From contig LFJO01000005.1 in assembly GCA_001038565.1 (NCBI GenBank), positions 406,764 to 470,763 of the forward strand: a DNA stretch of 64,000 nt. The letters run 5' to 3'. The number at the start of each line of letters is the position of its first letter. Within the stretch, counting starts at the first letter, position 1. The translations under genes were made by a program, and so were the position numbers. Below are positions 36,411 through 45,586 of the stretch, in pieces. Below the pieces are notes generated by a model. It saw only the letters and a program-made list of their open reading frames with translations. It had not been told where the DNA came from and ran no database searches. The DNA comes from Alkalihalobacillus pseudalcaliphilus (lineage in GTDB: Bacteria > Bacillota > Bacilli > Bacillales > Bacillaceae_D).

Positions 36411-36940
36411 TTAGGGTGTGTATCTAGAAGGATGAGGACCTTCATGTGCAGAGCATGGAGAGATACGAGAGATAACACCTTCCAAAAAAGCAATTAAAAT
36501 CTTACGTGTAGATATGCAGAGAAGTAAGAGCAAAATGTCCAGATATCACTACATGAAATATTACATTCCTGAGACTAGATGAAATCTTTTTGTTATATAG
36601 CCGTTCTTTTCCTAGAGGAAGTTTGTCAATTTACCATCATTTTATTGAAAGAATAGGACGATAGAAAGATATCTTGAAAAAGCATTTAGTTATTATTACT
36701 TGTTTTAACAATAAGTGGTTTACAAGTAATTGCCTATTCATTTATGATCATTTCATCAATAAAATTAACAAAAGAATCAGAATTTTTTTTCGCCGAAAGT
36801 GATTTCAGCTATGTGAAGTGGGGGCATTACCAACTTAGGGAGGTGATGCAAATAAGAGCATAAGTAAGAATGATGTGATCACAAATGTTATCTTCTGAAC
36901 CGAGGAATCTATATTTGGATAACAAAGGGAGGAATGAGAT

Positions 36941-38092
36941 GTGAATCAAGGATGGAAAAAACTTCTCACAATGACAGCGGTTGTTTTATTATTTTCATTA
37001 ACAAGTATGACAGTATTGGCAGATGAAGAGAAAAAGACCTATTTAATCGGGTTCCATAATCAGCTAGATGTCAACGAATTTATTGAGGAGGATGTAACGA
37101 ATACAAATGGCGTGCAATTATATACGTCAGAGGATAAGTCTGCACAGGTACAATTAGAGGTCTTACATGAATTTGAGCAAATCCCAGTTGTTGCTGTTGA
37201 GCTGAGTCCAGCTGATATCAAGGCATTAGAGGCAGAGTCAGGTATTGCCTATATTGAAGAAGACTTTGACGTTACGATTGCGAACCAAACCGTACCGTGG
37301 GGAATCGCTCAGGTACAAGCTCCACAAGCGCATGAATTAGGCCACAGTGGGTCAGGAACAAAAGTAGCGGTACTTGATACTGGTATTGCTGAGCATGCTG
37401 ATTTATTCATTCATGGAGGAGCAAGCTTTGTTGCAGGTGAGCCAGATTATCATGATTTAAATGGGCACGGAACTCACGTAGCAGGAACAATCGCTGCACT
37501 TAATGATGGAGCCGGAGTAATCGGTGTTGCACCAGACGCAGAATTATATGCGGTCAAAGTATTAGGGGCAAGTGGTAGTGGTTCGGTAAGTTCAATTGCA
37601 CAAGGTTTAGAATGGGCTGGTGATAATGGTATGGACGTAGCCAATCTAAGCTTAGGTAGCCCGGTTGGTAGTGATACGTTAGAGCAAGCAGTTAATTACG
37701 CAACGGATTCAGGGGTTCTTGTTGTGGCTGCTTCTGGTAATAGTGGGTCAGGGACTGTTTCTTACCCAGCTCGATATGATAACGCATTTGCTGTTGGTGC
37801 AACAGACCAAGTGAATAACCGTGCAAGCTTTTCACAATATGGAACGGGGTTAGATATTGTCGCACCTGGTGTTGAAGTTGAAAGTACGTACTTAAATGGT
37901 GAGTATGCGAGCTTGAGTGGTACTTCCATGGCGACACCACATGTCGCGGGGGTCGCGGCGTTAATAAAAGCTAAAAATCCAATGTTATCTAATGAAGAGA
38001 TTCGTCAGCAATTAGTTCAGACAGCTACACCGTTAGGAAGTGCTGATATGTATGGAAGTGGTTTAGTTAATGCAGAGGTGGCTGTACAATAA
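36941..38092 (+). CDS. Subtilisin family alkaline serine protease (secreted)
   Basis: A 383-residue pre-pro-protease: signal peptide (about 1-27, ending VLA), inhibitor I9 propeptide (about 28-114) and a 269-residue mature domain beginning NQTVPWGIAQVQAP. Mature length and the linear positions of the catalytic triad, D32 (VLDTG), H62 (NGHGTHVAG) and S215 (SGTSMATPH), are those of Savinase-type high-alkaline subtilisins. No cysteine is seen in the mature part. GTG 36941 lies 8 bases after GGGAGG. It degrades extracellular protein and points to an alkaliphilic host. Confidence 0.96.
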   Translation: MNQGWKKLLTMTAVVLLFSLTSMTVLADEEKKTYLIGFHNQLDVNEFIEEDVTNTNGVQLYTSEDKSAQVQLEVLHEFEQIPVVAVELSPADIKALEAESGIAYIEEDFDVTIANQTVPWGIAQVQAPQAHELGHSGSGTKVAVLDTGIAEHADLFIHGGASFVAGEPDYHDLNGHGTHVAGTIAALNDGAGVIGVAPDAELYAVKVLGASGSGSVSSIAQGLEWAGDNGMDVANLSLGSPVGSDTLEQAVNYATDSGVLVVAASGNSGSGTVSYPARYDNAFAVGATDQVNNRASFSQYGTGLDIVAPGVEVESTYLNGEYASLSGTSMATPHVAGVAALIKAKNPMLSNEEIRQQLVQTATPLGSADMYGSGLVNAEVAVQ

Positions 38093-38121
38093 GAGAATAT
38101 AAAAATTTTACTTAAAAATCC

Positions 38122-38164
38122 AAAAGTCGATGGCCTTATACATGAAAGGTCATCGACTTTTTTG
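38122..38164. terminator. Bidirectional terminator between the protease and yunB
   Basis: AAAAGTCGATGGCCTT and AAAGGTCATCGACTTTT form a long stem with a T run. Confidence 0.88.
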
Positions 38165-38186
38165 TGAATAAAAGGTCTAAGCGTAC

Positions 38187-38984
38187 TCATTGATTTTGAT
38201 CGGTACTCTCGACTTCTTCTTGCATCGGAAGTGGGAGTGTAGGCATTAATCCATTCGAATTGCCACTATAAAACTGCGGTACTTCACCAGGAATAAAAGC
38301 AAAGCCTACAGGAATCGTGGTGCTAACTGGGTCCTCATAAGTGGCGAAAGGGATAATAATTTTTGCATTCACTTCAAAATCGATCGCCATGCGTAAAAAC
38401 GTATTGTTAATGCCGAGCTGCTCGGCCCGTTCATTTAAATCAACGTCGATATCGGCAAGGGCAATGAATTCAATGGGAACTTTGGGCCCTAAGCTTGCAA
38501 GTAAGCTACTGCCCGTCGCATGACCAAGCGGTATATTATATAATAAACGAATTTCATTCCCATCATTTTCAGCATTTGTTGAAGATACAGCTTCTATATC
38601 TTCAATCAGAGTCCCCTTCTCTAATAGATGGATATACTCTTGAGAATTGGCGATTAATGACGTCAGCATATTTTTATAAATCTCTGTATCAAAGTAATAA
38701 TAGATTAAGTTGCCATTTGGGTCTAATTCGTATTTTAAAGTTTCATTGAGGTTGACCGTTTCTTCTGAACGACTGACTGCATATTCAATAATACTTGTTC
38801 CTATTTTTTGCGTTTCCATTTGGGCGATATTTGAAATGGCTGGCCGTATTTGTTTTTCAACAATTAAAAAGCCAATCAATGTCATCAATACAAATAAAAT
38901 AAAAGAAATGACAAGACGCTGTCCAAAGCTAATTTCCGTTTTATTTTTATTGAGATAATATTTCTTACGTGAACGATTAAGCAT
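38187..38984 (-). CDS. yunB: Sporulation protein YunB
   Basis: A 265-residue protein with one N-terminal transmembrane helix (about 26-46) and an extracytoplasmic domain. The conserved VPIEFIALADIDVDLNE and GINNTFLRMAIDFEV stretches identify YunB, a SigE-controlled protein needed for normal sporulation in B. subtilis; its biochemical role is unknown. AAGGAGGAT precedes the ATG. It is convergent with the protease gene. Confidence 0.92.
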   Translation of the reverse strand: MLNRSRKKYYLNKNKTEISFGQRLVISFILFVLMTLIGFLIVEKQIRPAISNIAQMETQKIGTSIIEYAVSRSEETVNLNETLKYELDPNGNLIYYYFDTEIYKNMLTSLIANSQEYIHLLEKGTLIEDIEAVSSTNAENDGNEIRLLYNIPLGHATGSSLLASLGPKVPIEFIALADIDVDLNERAEQLGINNTFLRMAIDFEVNAKIIIPFATYEDPVSTTIPVGFAFIPGEVPQFYSGNSNGLMPTLPLPMQEEVESTDQNQ

Positions 38985-39150
38985 AAGATCCTCCTTAAGC
39001 TTAAGACATAGATGTCGTTATTTTAATCTATATGCACAAATGTGCGAGACTTGAACAAGATCTTTTCTAAGAGGAAAACACAAAAGTATGAGTAAAATTG
39101 CAGCGACAAACAACGTGAATTAAAATAAGACTATAAAGGGGGAGAATATC

Positions 39151-40065
39151 ATGAAAATTATTGTTATTGGTGCAGGTGCACTAGGTGCTTATTTTGGTGG
39201 AAGATTAGAGGAAACGGGTCAGGAAGTACGTTATGTCGTTCGTTCGAAAAGAAAAGCAGAAATTGAAGAAAAAGGTCTATATATACATAGTTCAGCAGGA
39301 GATTATGCAATAAGAGAACCGCAATTAGTAACCGAATTAACAGAAGTGAATGACGTTGATCTTGTTCTATTAGCGGTAAAAGGTCAGCATCTCCAAGGGA
39401 CAATTCCGACACTCAAAGAGTTAGTTCAAAAAGGAGCAAAAGTCCTGCCATTATTAAATGGAATCGAGCATATTTCAGTATTACAAAAAGAATTAGGGGA
39501 AGAGGTTGTGGTAGGTGGGCTATCATTCATCATAGCTACTCTTAACGAGGATGGACATGTTGTACATTCAAGTGCTTTCCATGACTTAATTTTTGGACCT
39601 TTACATGAATCACAGAAAGAATTTTGTACAGAGTTACATTCAATTATGGAAAAGGCAAATTTCACTCAACAGCTGGCAACGGATATTTACGTAAAAATGT
39701 GGGAGAAATATATGTTTATTTCAGCGTTTTCAGGAATTACGACAGCTACAAATTTATCGATCGGCCCTGTCAGAGAAGAAAAGGAAACATTACATGTTAC
39801 GAAGATGTTACTCGTAGAGCTAAAGGAACTAGCCAACAGTTATGGAGCAAACTTAACGGATATACAAGTTGAACAAGCATTGGAAAAGGTGATGCAATTA
39901 AATGAAGAGGCAACATCCTCCATGCACCAAGACCGAAGAAAGGGCTTAACCTTAGAAGTTGACCATTTACATGGTGGGGCGGTACGTTTGGCTAAAGCAA
40001 AGGGTGTAGCAATTCCGTATACTGAAACAATTTTAGGAATGATTAAGCCATTTGAGAATCGCTAA
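39151..40065 (+). CDS. panE: 2-dehydropantoate 2-reductase family protein (PanE/ApbA)
   Basis: Reduces ketopantoate to pantoate with NADPH in pantothenate/CoA synthesis. The 304-residue protein has the N-terminal Rossmann motif IGAGALGAYFGGRL (about 5-18), the mid-domain LLNGIEHI, and the ApbA_C helical domain with MWEKYMFISAFSGITT (catalytic lysine region) and SSMHQDRRKGLTLEVDHL. Several paralogues often exist in bacilli, so the exact substrate is inferred. GGGGGAG precedes the ATG. An unknown gene follows 23 bp later. Confidence 0.87.
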   Translation: MKIIVIGAGALGAYFGGRLEETGQEVRYVVRSKRKAEIEEKGLYIHSSAGDYAIREPQLVTELTEVNDVDLVLLAVKGQHLQGTIPTLKELVQKGAKVLPLLNGIEHISVLQKELGEEVVVGGLSFIIATLNEDGHVVHSSAFHDLIFGPLHESQKEFCTELHSIMEKANFTQQLATDIYVKMWEKYMFISAFSGITTATNLSIGPVREEKETLHVTKMLLVELKELANSYGANLTDIQVEQALEKVMQLNEEATSSMHQDRRKGLTLEVDHLHGGAVRLAKAKGVAIPYTETILGMIKPFENR

Positions 40066-40088
40066 AGGGTGTTTAGGGGGAAGTGCCA

Positions 40089-41054
40089 ATGATAGATAGT
40101 GCGACATTAAAAGTATGGGAAGAACGTTTGTTCAAGGATTTTGACGTATTTTTCTTTGAAAATAAAGAGGAGGCCAGTGAATTACTACCAAGGGAAGGTC
40201 TAGTGATGACCAAAGAAGAATTTAAGCAAGACGGTTCTTTTTATTCCATGGATGTTAACAATAACTTAACGCTTTGGAACTTAAAAAAAGCTGCCAATTA
40301 TGTAGGTGTACTACCTGCTGGTTTATTTGCACAAATCCCTCTTCAACAACAAATGAGAATCTTACAGGAACAAGTACGCTTAGGAAGAGGGTTTGTCTGG
40401 ACTGATATACATATAGAGGAGCTTTTTCGAACATCAGCACGAGAAAAAAAGGTGGAAATAAAGTCTTTGTTACAAGAACATTTCCTTTATGAAGCAGAAG
40501 GATTGGCTGTCTATTTTATCGATCAAATAAATTGGTCAGGTTTGTCAGGGCAGAAGAAGGTGTTTTTTATTCAAACGATGGCGGATTTATTTATTGACCC
40601 AGCACCAGCATGGGAGCAACTACCTCTTTCCGTACAAAATAAGATAAGAGACCAATATGACCATTTAATGGACTACATCAATCATTTCCCACTAATAAAT
40701 GGGGCGAACTGCTTTTCTGCTGCATTGGCGATGGCGACAGAAGATAAAGAGTTAGCTGTGTGGATCATCAAGCAATGGGTGCAACCACAAGCTTTACTGT
40801 TTGGGCTTGAGCAAAGGAACTATGAACGTGTCGAAATTCATAGCGGAAATATTCTTACACATCTGCTAGAAGACGATATTTTGCTTTGGAAAAAAGACGG
40901 TGCACTCATACATGCTTGTTATTATCTTGGAGAAAACTATGCTTTTAATAAGAATGGCCAAATGATATTTAATCCTTGGCAAATTGTTACTGTAGAAGGG
41001 CTTTTACAAAGTTGGGAAGGAAATGTAGAAATTTATCGAAAAAAATTAAGATAA
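40089..41054 (+). CDS. Unknown protein with a possible NlpC/P60-like cysteine peptidase fold
   Basis: A 321-residue cytosolic protein without a signal peptide. The C-terminal third resembles the NlpC/P60 order of elements: a helix start with a cysteine (NGANCFSAALAM, C208), a strand DDILLWKKDG, then GALIHACYYLG (H275) and a following polar residue in MIFNPW (N295), a possible Cys-His-Asn triad. The N-terminal two-thirds match nothing I know. ATG 40089 follows AGGGGGAAG. It is likely co-transcribed with panE. Confidence 0.6.
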   Translation: MIDSATLKVWEERLFKDFDVFFFENKEEASELLPREGLVMTKEEFKQDGSFYSMDVNNNLTLWNLKKAANYVGVLPAGLFAQIPLQQQMRILQEQVRLGRGFVWTDIHIEELFRTSAREKKVEIKSLLQEHFLYEAEGLAVYFIDQINWSGLSGQKKVFFIQTMADLFIDPAPAWEQLPLSVQNKIRDQYDHLMDYINHFPLINGANCFSAALAMATEDKELAVWIIKQWVQPQALLFGLEQRNYERVEIHSGNILTHLLEDDILLWKKDGALIHACYYLGENYAFNKNGQMIFNPWQIVTVEGLLQSWEGNVEIYRKKLR

Positions 41055-41261
41055 TAGGTTTCATAACTAAAAAATCGGGGTATAGGTGAACGTTTGTAAA
41101 TATTGAAGAAATCCAAAAGAATGTGGACCAATTGGTGTGGTTGTGTAAATGGATGAAAGGAGCGGAGTGTTTATAAAATTTGTTGAGGATGTCGTTTTTT
41201 TCGTTGCAAAGATTACTGTTGTATAAACTGTTATTGAGAAGATATTGTAAAGGGGTAGCAA

Positions 41262-42095
41262 ATGATGAAATCAATCTATCAATTTCTAAAAGAGAGAACA
41301 TGGGATTTAACCGAAGAATGGTATCAATCCTTAGACAAAACACAGGATGGCGTATATAGTTCAACGAATCCTCAACAAATCCAAAAGCTAAAGGAACAAA
41401 ATCATCAGTTCCATTTGAACTTTATCGAATTATTTAATAAAGATTCCGATGATATGAGTGCGGCATTTGATCGTTGGGTTGATAAGATTGCTAAGGACCA
41501 AGGGCACTTAAATACGCCACTTGACCAAACAATTGGTGAATTTTTTAAAGTTCAAGCCCAGTATATTGACCTTGTACAAGTGTATATAGATGGCCTTGAT
41601 GAGAAGCCATCACATAAAGATGTCAATGAGTGGAATCAAATCATTACAAAATCACTTAATAATGTGATTCAAGAATATAGCAAAAAAAATATTATCGAAT
41701 CAGAAAAGTTATTACGCTCACAACAAGAAATGATTTTAGAGCTTAGCTCACCGGTTATTGCGATTCGAAATGATATTGCGATACTGCCACTAGTTGGTGA
41801 TATTGATACACATCGTGCACAAGTCATTTTTGATAAAACATTATCACAATGTAATGAATTACAAGTACAAAATTTAGTGATTGATTTATCAGGAGTTGCG
41901 ATTGTAGACACGATGGTAGCAAGTAAGATTTTCCAAGTCATTGAAGGCTTAAAACTAATCGGAACGACAGCGAGTCTTTCAGGCATTCGCCCTGAAATCG
42001 CCCAAACAGCCATTCAGTTAGGTATCAACTTTAAATCCGTTGATACTTACTCGTCCCTTGCCCAAGCACTAACCGCCTATAACGCTTTCCATTAA
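41262..42095 (+). CDS. RsbR-family stressosome protein with C-terminal STAS domain
   Basis: A 277-residue co-antagonist-type protein. The N-terminal half (1-150) is a helical non-haem-globin-like sensor; the C-terminal STAS domain (about 160-275) has the two RsbR phosphorylation threonines, T183 (GDIDTHRA) and T217 (VDTMVAS), 34 residues apart as in RsbRA T171 and T205. RsbR paralogues form the 1.8-MDa stressosome with RsbS and control SigB through RsbT. No rsbS, rsbT or sigB gene is nearby, so it acts with partners elsewhere. ATG 41262 follows GGGG-containing site AAAGGGGTAG. Confidence 0.88.
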   Translation: MMKSIYQFLKERTWDLTEEWYQSLDKTQDGVYSSTNPQQIQKLKEQNHQFHLNFIELFNKDSDDMSAAFDRWVDKIAKDQGHLNTPLDQTIGEFFKVQAQYIDLVQVYIDGLDEKPSHKDVNEWNQIITKSLNNVIQEYSKKNIIESEKLLRSQQEMILELSSPVIAIRNDIAILPLVGDIDTHRAQVIFDKTLSQCNELQVQNLVIDLSGVAIVDTMVASKIFQVIEGLKLIGTTASLSGIRPEIAQTAIQLGINFKSVDTYSSLAQALTAYNAFH

Positions 42096-42107
42096 TATAA
42101 AATTAAG

Positions 42108-42152
42108 AAAACAGCCCTTTGCACATTGATAATGTGGAAGCGGCTGTTTTTA
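42108..42152 (+). terminator. Terminator after the rsbR-type gene
   Basis: AAACAGCC and GGCTGTTT enclose an inner hairpin CACATT / AATGTG and are followed by TTAGG. Confidence 0.7.
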
Positions 42153-42169
42153 GGTTGAGATATATAGTG

Positions 42170-42360
42170 ACGGGAACGAGAGTTGCTACAAAATAGGTTA
42201 TAGACAACAGGAGTGTGCTATTCGAAGTGATTAGTGGTGAATAAAAGGGATTATAAACAACAGGTGGCACTCTTGGTAGTGAGTAGTGGTAAATAAAACA
42301 GTTGAAAAACAACAGGTAACCACCATCCACTATGGTGAGTGGTCAATAAACAAAAGGGAC
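42170..42360. repeat. Degenerate tandem repeat, about 52-53-bp period, three units
   Basis: ACAACAGG recurs at 42204, 42257 and 42309, each followed by a variable stretch and then AGTGGTGAATAAA, AGTGGTAAATAAA or AGTGGTCAATAAA. A fragment of repeat B follows at 42455-42517. No gene is supported in 42153-42600. Confidence 0.7.
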
Positions 42361-42600
42361 AAAGTATGCCTCATCAGTTTCAACAAATTTGCAGGTGTTA
42401 TTTGACACTTTTATTGGTAGGTTTGCAAATATTTAAGTAGATTTGCCCTTACCTGGATGACCAGCTAACTTCAAGGTACAAATTACCATTTCTAAGTCCA
42501 CTTTCATACAAAAGTACCAAAACTCACACTAAAATGGTATCATAAAACAAATTCATAGTATTAGCAAAAATTTCAGTGCTATGAAAAGTAGGAGGAAGTC

Positions 42601-43518
42601 ATGGAGGTAAAAAAGGCCATTACACTCATCCAATATTGGGACTTAGAATTAAAAACGGCACGCCCGTTATCAGAACGTGCCATACTCATTACAGCAACGA
42701 ATAAACAACACTATGTACTTAAGAAAAAGAACGACATCCTCATCGCCGAAAATGAAGAAAAGCTACTTCAAAGGATTAACCAAATAGGCTTTAAAGTACA
42801 GGAAGTGCTACTAACTGTAGAAAATCGTTCCTATCAAGAATTTGAAAACGACACTTATTGTTTATATCGCTATATTGAGGGGGACACGTTTACGGCGGAT
42901 GAGTGTTTACATAATGCAATTGTCCCTACCGTTATAGGTGAAACGATTGCCAATCTTCATCAAGCGATGGCGACTTCTGAATTAGATGAAGCATTCCCAC
43001 AATCTGATTTGGTCGTAACATTAAATCAATTTGTTTATCCTACACTTAATGAAAGAGGGTTCATGCAGGAATTTGAACCTATTAGAAGCGTCATAGATAC
43101 CTCTGTAGAAGCAACCCTTAATCAGTTACCTAAGCAGCTTATTCATCGAGATATGCATATATTTAATCTTATCTATCAAGGTGGACAGTTAGCAGAAGTT
43201 ATAGACTTTGATTTAGTGCAGGTTAATGTTCGAATTTTTGACCTTGCTTATTGTTCAACCAGTATTTTAAACGAAGTGTTTGAAAATCAAGAGAAGCGTG
43301 AGCGGTGGTTTGAATTTGTTTCACTTTTATGCGATAGTTATTCCGATCATAATAGGTTGTCAAAAGAAGAAAAATCGATGTTTTTTTATGTACTCATCGC
43401 TATCCAACTTATCTTTATAGGTTTTTTTCATCAAGAACAAGCCTTGTATCAGAAAAATAAGGAAATGCTTGATTGGATCTTACAGCAAAAGGAGCGAATT
43501 GAGGCGGGGATGCAATAA
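42601..43518 (+). CDS. Aminoglycoside phosphotransferase (APH)-fold kinase
   Basis: A 305-residue small-molecule or protein kinase of the APH/ThrB2 superfamily. The Brenner motif is LIHRDMHIFNLIY (H182, D184, N189) and the metal-binding aspartate lies in EVIDFDLVQ (D202). The N-terminal lobe has the strand pair around HYVLKKKND. ATG 42601 follows AGGAGGAAG. The gene overlaps the next one by one base, and rtcB follows, so it may take part in an RNA-repair-related pathway; the substrate is unknown. Confidence 0.82.
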   Translation: MEVKKAITLIQYWDLELKTARPLSERAILITATNKQHYVLKKKNDILIAENEEKLLQRINQIGFKVQEVLLTVENRSYQEFENDTYCLYRYIEGDTFTADECLHNAIVPTVIGETIANLHQAMATSELDEAFPQSDLVVTLNQFVYPTLNERGFMQEFEPIRSVIDTSVEATLNQLPKQLIHRDMHIFNLIYQGGQLAEVIDFDLVQVNVRIFDLAYCSTSILNEVFENQEKRERWFEFVSLLCDSYSDHNRLSKEEKSMFFYVLIAIQLIFIGFFHQEQALYQKNKEMLDWILQQKERIEAGMQ

Positions 43519-43940
43519 TGAGTCAAGACTTTGGACTATCTATCAAAAAAATATGGGAAGATGATTTTCTCTATGAATTAAAAGGTAATTTTAAAAACCA
43601 ATTGATTCAAGTCGAAGTTCATTTTTACAGTGATGATCAATCGATAAAAGAACTAATAGAAGGGCTGACTAATTTTATTGAGATAAATGGAAAAGAAAAA
43701 TCGATCTGGGGCTCTGATGACCAGGTAGTAAAAATGGTTTTTTTACGACAAAATCAAGCAGGCCGTATAATAGTGGAGCTTGAATTGCAAAATCAATTAG
43801 AAGGACCTGAACAAGTGAATGCCGCGTTTAGTATACAAACAGAATTTCTTGATTTGGAGCGGTTAGTGAACAAATTAAAGCTTTTTTTAGAGAAGAACAA
43901 TACGGAGTTTCGAGCATTCCCTTTTCAACGAGATGAATAG
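43518..43940 (+). CDS. Unknown 140-residue protein between the kinase and rtcB
   Basis: A 140-residue soluble protein predicted to be alternating strands and helices (DFLYELKGNFKNQLIQVEVHF is an example of its beta-rich start; a final long helix is LERLVNKLKLFLEKN). I recognise no family. Its ATG overlaps the kinase stop (TAATG), and it ends 20 bp before rtcB, so the three are one transcription unit. The tight coupling suggests a role with one of its neighbours. Confidence 0.75.
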   Translation: MSQDFGLSIKKIWEDDFLYELKGNFKNQLIQVEVHFYSDDQSIKELIEGLTNFIEINGKEKSIWGSDDQVVKMVFLRQNQAGRIIVELELQNQLEGPEQVNAAFSIQTEFLDLERLVNKLKLFLEKNNTEFRAFPFQRDE

Positions 43941-43960
43941 GGGAAGAAGGAGGGGAGTTA

Positions 43961-45184
43961 ATGTATCAAGAAATTAACGGTGTTCGTGTTTGGGGGACGC
44001 CGATGGAGAATGCAGTAGAACAAGCTGTAAACTGTGGGAAGTACGGTCAAGTAGAACAGGTTCTGCTTATGGCTGATCATCATTATGGCTATAGCCAGCC
44101 GGTTGGTGGTGTAGTGGTTTATAATAATCAAATTTCACCATCCGGTGTTGGCTATGATATTGCTTGTGGCAATAAAGCCGTTCGGACAAATATAAAGTAT
44201 GATCAAGTAAAAAAGGATATAGGGACAATTATGGACCAAGTAGCCAAACAAATATCCTTTGGTGTAGGTAGAAAAAATCAAAAAAGAGTCGACCATGCTT
44301 TGTTTGACCATGATGATTGGCGTGTTTTTGACCAGATTGAGCCACACTTACACGACTCTTTAAAAAAGCTAGCGAGGGGCCAATTAGGGACAGTCGGAAG
44401 CGGGAATCATTTCGTTGATTTATTTGTAGAAGAGGCAACAGGAGATATTTGGATTGCTAATCATTTCGGTAGTCGTGGCTTTGGCCACAAAGTTGCGAGT
44501 GGCTTTTTGAATTTGGCAAAAGAGCAACCTTTTTCAGCCGCAATAAGAGGGGAAAAAATGGAAGCAGCCCCAACTTTGTTTGATCTCGATTCAGAGTTGG
44601 GAGATTTATACTTTCGAGCGATGGGTTTAGCGGGCCAATATGCTTATGCAGGGCGGGATTATGTAATAGATAAGGTGCTTCATATGTTAGGGGCCGAGGC
44701 TACATTTAGTGTCCACAATCATCATAATTTTGCTTGGAAAGAAATACATCAAGGCAAAGAATATATCGTTGTTAGAAAAGGAGCAACGCCATCAGCACCT
44801 GGTCAACTCGGATTTATTGGTGGAAGTATGGGTGATTATTCAGTTATTGTACAAGGCAAGGATTCACTAGAAAACCAAGAAGCTTATTATAGTACGGTTC
44901 ATGGGGCAGGGCGAGTGATGAGTCGCACCAAAGCGGCGGGGAAAATGGATTGGAAAAAGAAGAAACGAATGGGGGGAGAGATATCACCTGAGCGCATGGA
45001 TCGAGCTGTCCGAGAATTCGGTGTTGAATTACGTGGAGCAGGTACTGATGAAAGTCCATTTGTTTATAAAAAATTAGAGCAAGTCATTCAGGCACATCAA
45101 GATACATTAGATGTTATTCATCGCTTAAAGCCAATTGGTGTTTGTATGGCCGGAGATGGTGAGATCGATCCATATAAAGATTAA
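43961..45184 (+). CDS. rtcB: RtcB family RNA ligase
   Basis: Joins RNA 2',3'-cyclic phosphate or 3'-phosphate ends to 5'-OH ends using GTP and Mn2+. The 407-residue protein has the metal and guanylylation motifs: GVGYDIACGNK (D66, C69, with the D-x-x-C spacing), SGNHFVDL (H150), NHFGSRGFGH, VHNHHNF, and STVHGAGRVMSR, where H314 is the candidate guanylated histidine. It is somewhat short for RtcB. No archease gene is nearby. GAAGGAGGGGAG precedes the ATG, and a terminator follows. Confidence 0.93.
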   Translation: MYQEINGVRVWGTPMENAVEQAVNCGKYGQVEQVLLMADHHYGYSQPVGGVVVYNNQISPSGVGYDIACGNKAVRTNIKYDQVKKDIGTIMDQVAKQISFGVGRKNQKRVDHALFDHDDWRVFDQIEPHLHDSLKKLARGQLGTVGSGNHFVDLFVEEATGDIWIANHFGSRGFGHKVASGFLNLAKEQPFSAAIRGEKMEAAPTLFDLDSELGDLYFRAMGLAGQYAYAGRDYVIDKVLHMLGAEATFSVHNHHNFAWKEIHQGKEYIVVRKGATPSAPGQLGFIGGSMGDYSVIVQGKDSLENQEAYYSTVHGAGRVMSRTKAAGKMDWKKKKRMGGEISPERMDRAVREFGVELRGAGTDESPFVYKKLEQVIQAHQDTLDVIHRLKPIGVCMAGDGEIDPYKD

Positions 45185-45207
45185 CTTATCCTGTATCTGT
45201 AAAATCG

Positions 45208-45236
45208 TGGCACTCCCTTTTGGGGGTGTTTTTTCT
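45208..45236 (+). terminator. Terminator of the kinase-unknown-rtcB operon
   Basis: CACTCCC and GGGGGTG form a stem around four T bases, followed by TTTTTTCT. Confidence 0.78.
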
Positions 45237-45264
45237 ATGTTGTCTTAGGAAAATCGACATAATA

Positions 45265-45536
45265 TCGGTACGAACTTTGAGATAGAGAAGGATTTAATGA
45301 GCCTTAGCGATTCGAGGGAATGTAGCCGATAAAGAAAGTGTTCAACATTTAGGTCAAGCAAACATTGGAGCATTTTGGAAAGTTTAGAAGGGCTCATTAA
45401 TAATTCGGGAATTACTGCCGATGCGATGTTATATAAGTTAGAGGAGGAAGATTGGCAAAAAGATATCGACGTCAATTTGAAGGGTGTTTTTTTATGTGCA
45501 CAAGCCGTAGTACCGTGTATGGTTGAGCGAGGTTAA
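45265..45536 (+). pseudogene. Short-chain dehydrogenase (FabG-like) remnant
   Basis: Three reading frames in succession read like one FabG-type protein: ALAIRGNVADKESVQHL (45301-45351), then VKQTLEHFGKF (45353-45385), then LINNSGITADAML (from 45393) and DVNLKGVFLCAQAVVP, ending in a TAA at 45534. Two +1 frameshifts separate them; the Rossmann start, the catalytic YxxxK region and the C-terminus are gone. Upstream traces (DREGFN near 45281) belong to the same gene. It is a decayed NAD(P)-dependent oxidoreductase. Confidence 0.85.
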
Positions 45537-45586
45537 ACTATCTTTTTTTATTCGCAAAAAAGAGTATGAATTCAGAAAATAAGGAC

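Noticed and set aside
36411-36940. Possible gene or regulatory RNA before the protease
   Set aside because: Only short broken frames were found, for example five codons after GGGAGGTG near 36840; no structure could be supported.
41669-42013. A 114-codon minus-strand frame
   Set aside because: Antisense to the conserved STAS domain of the RsbR-type protein.
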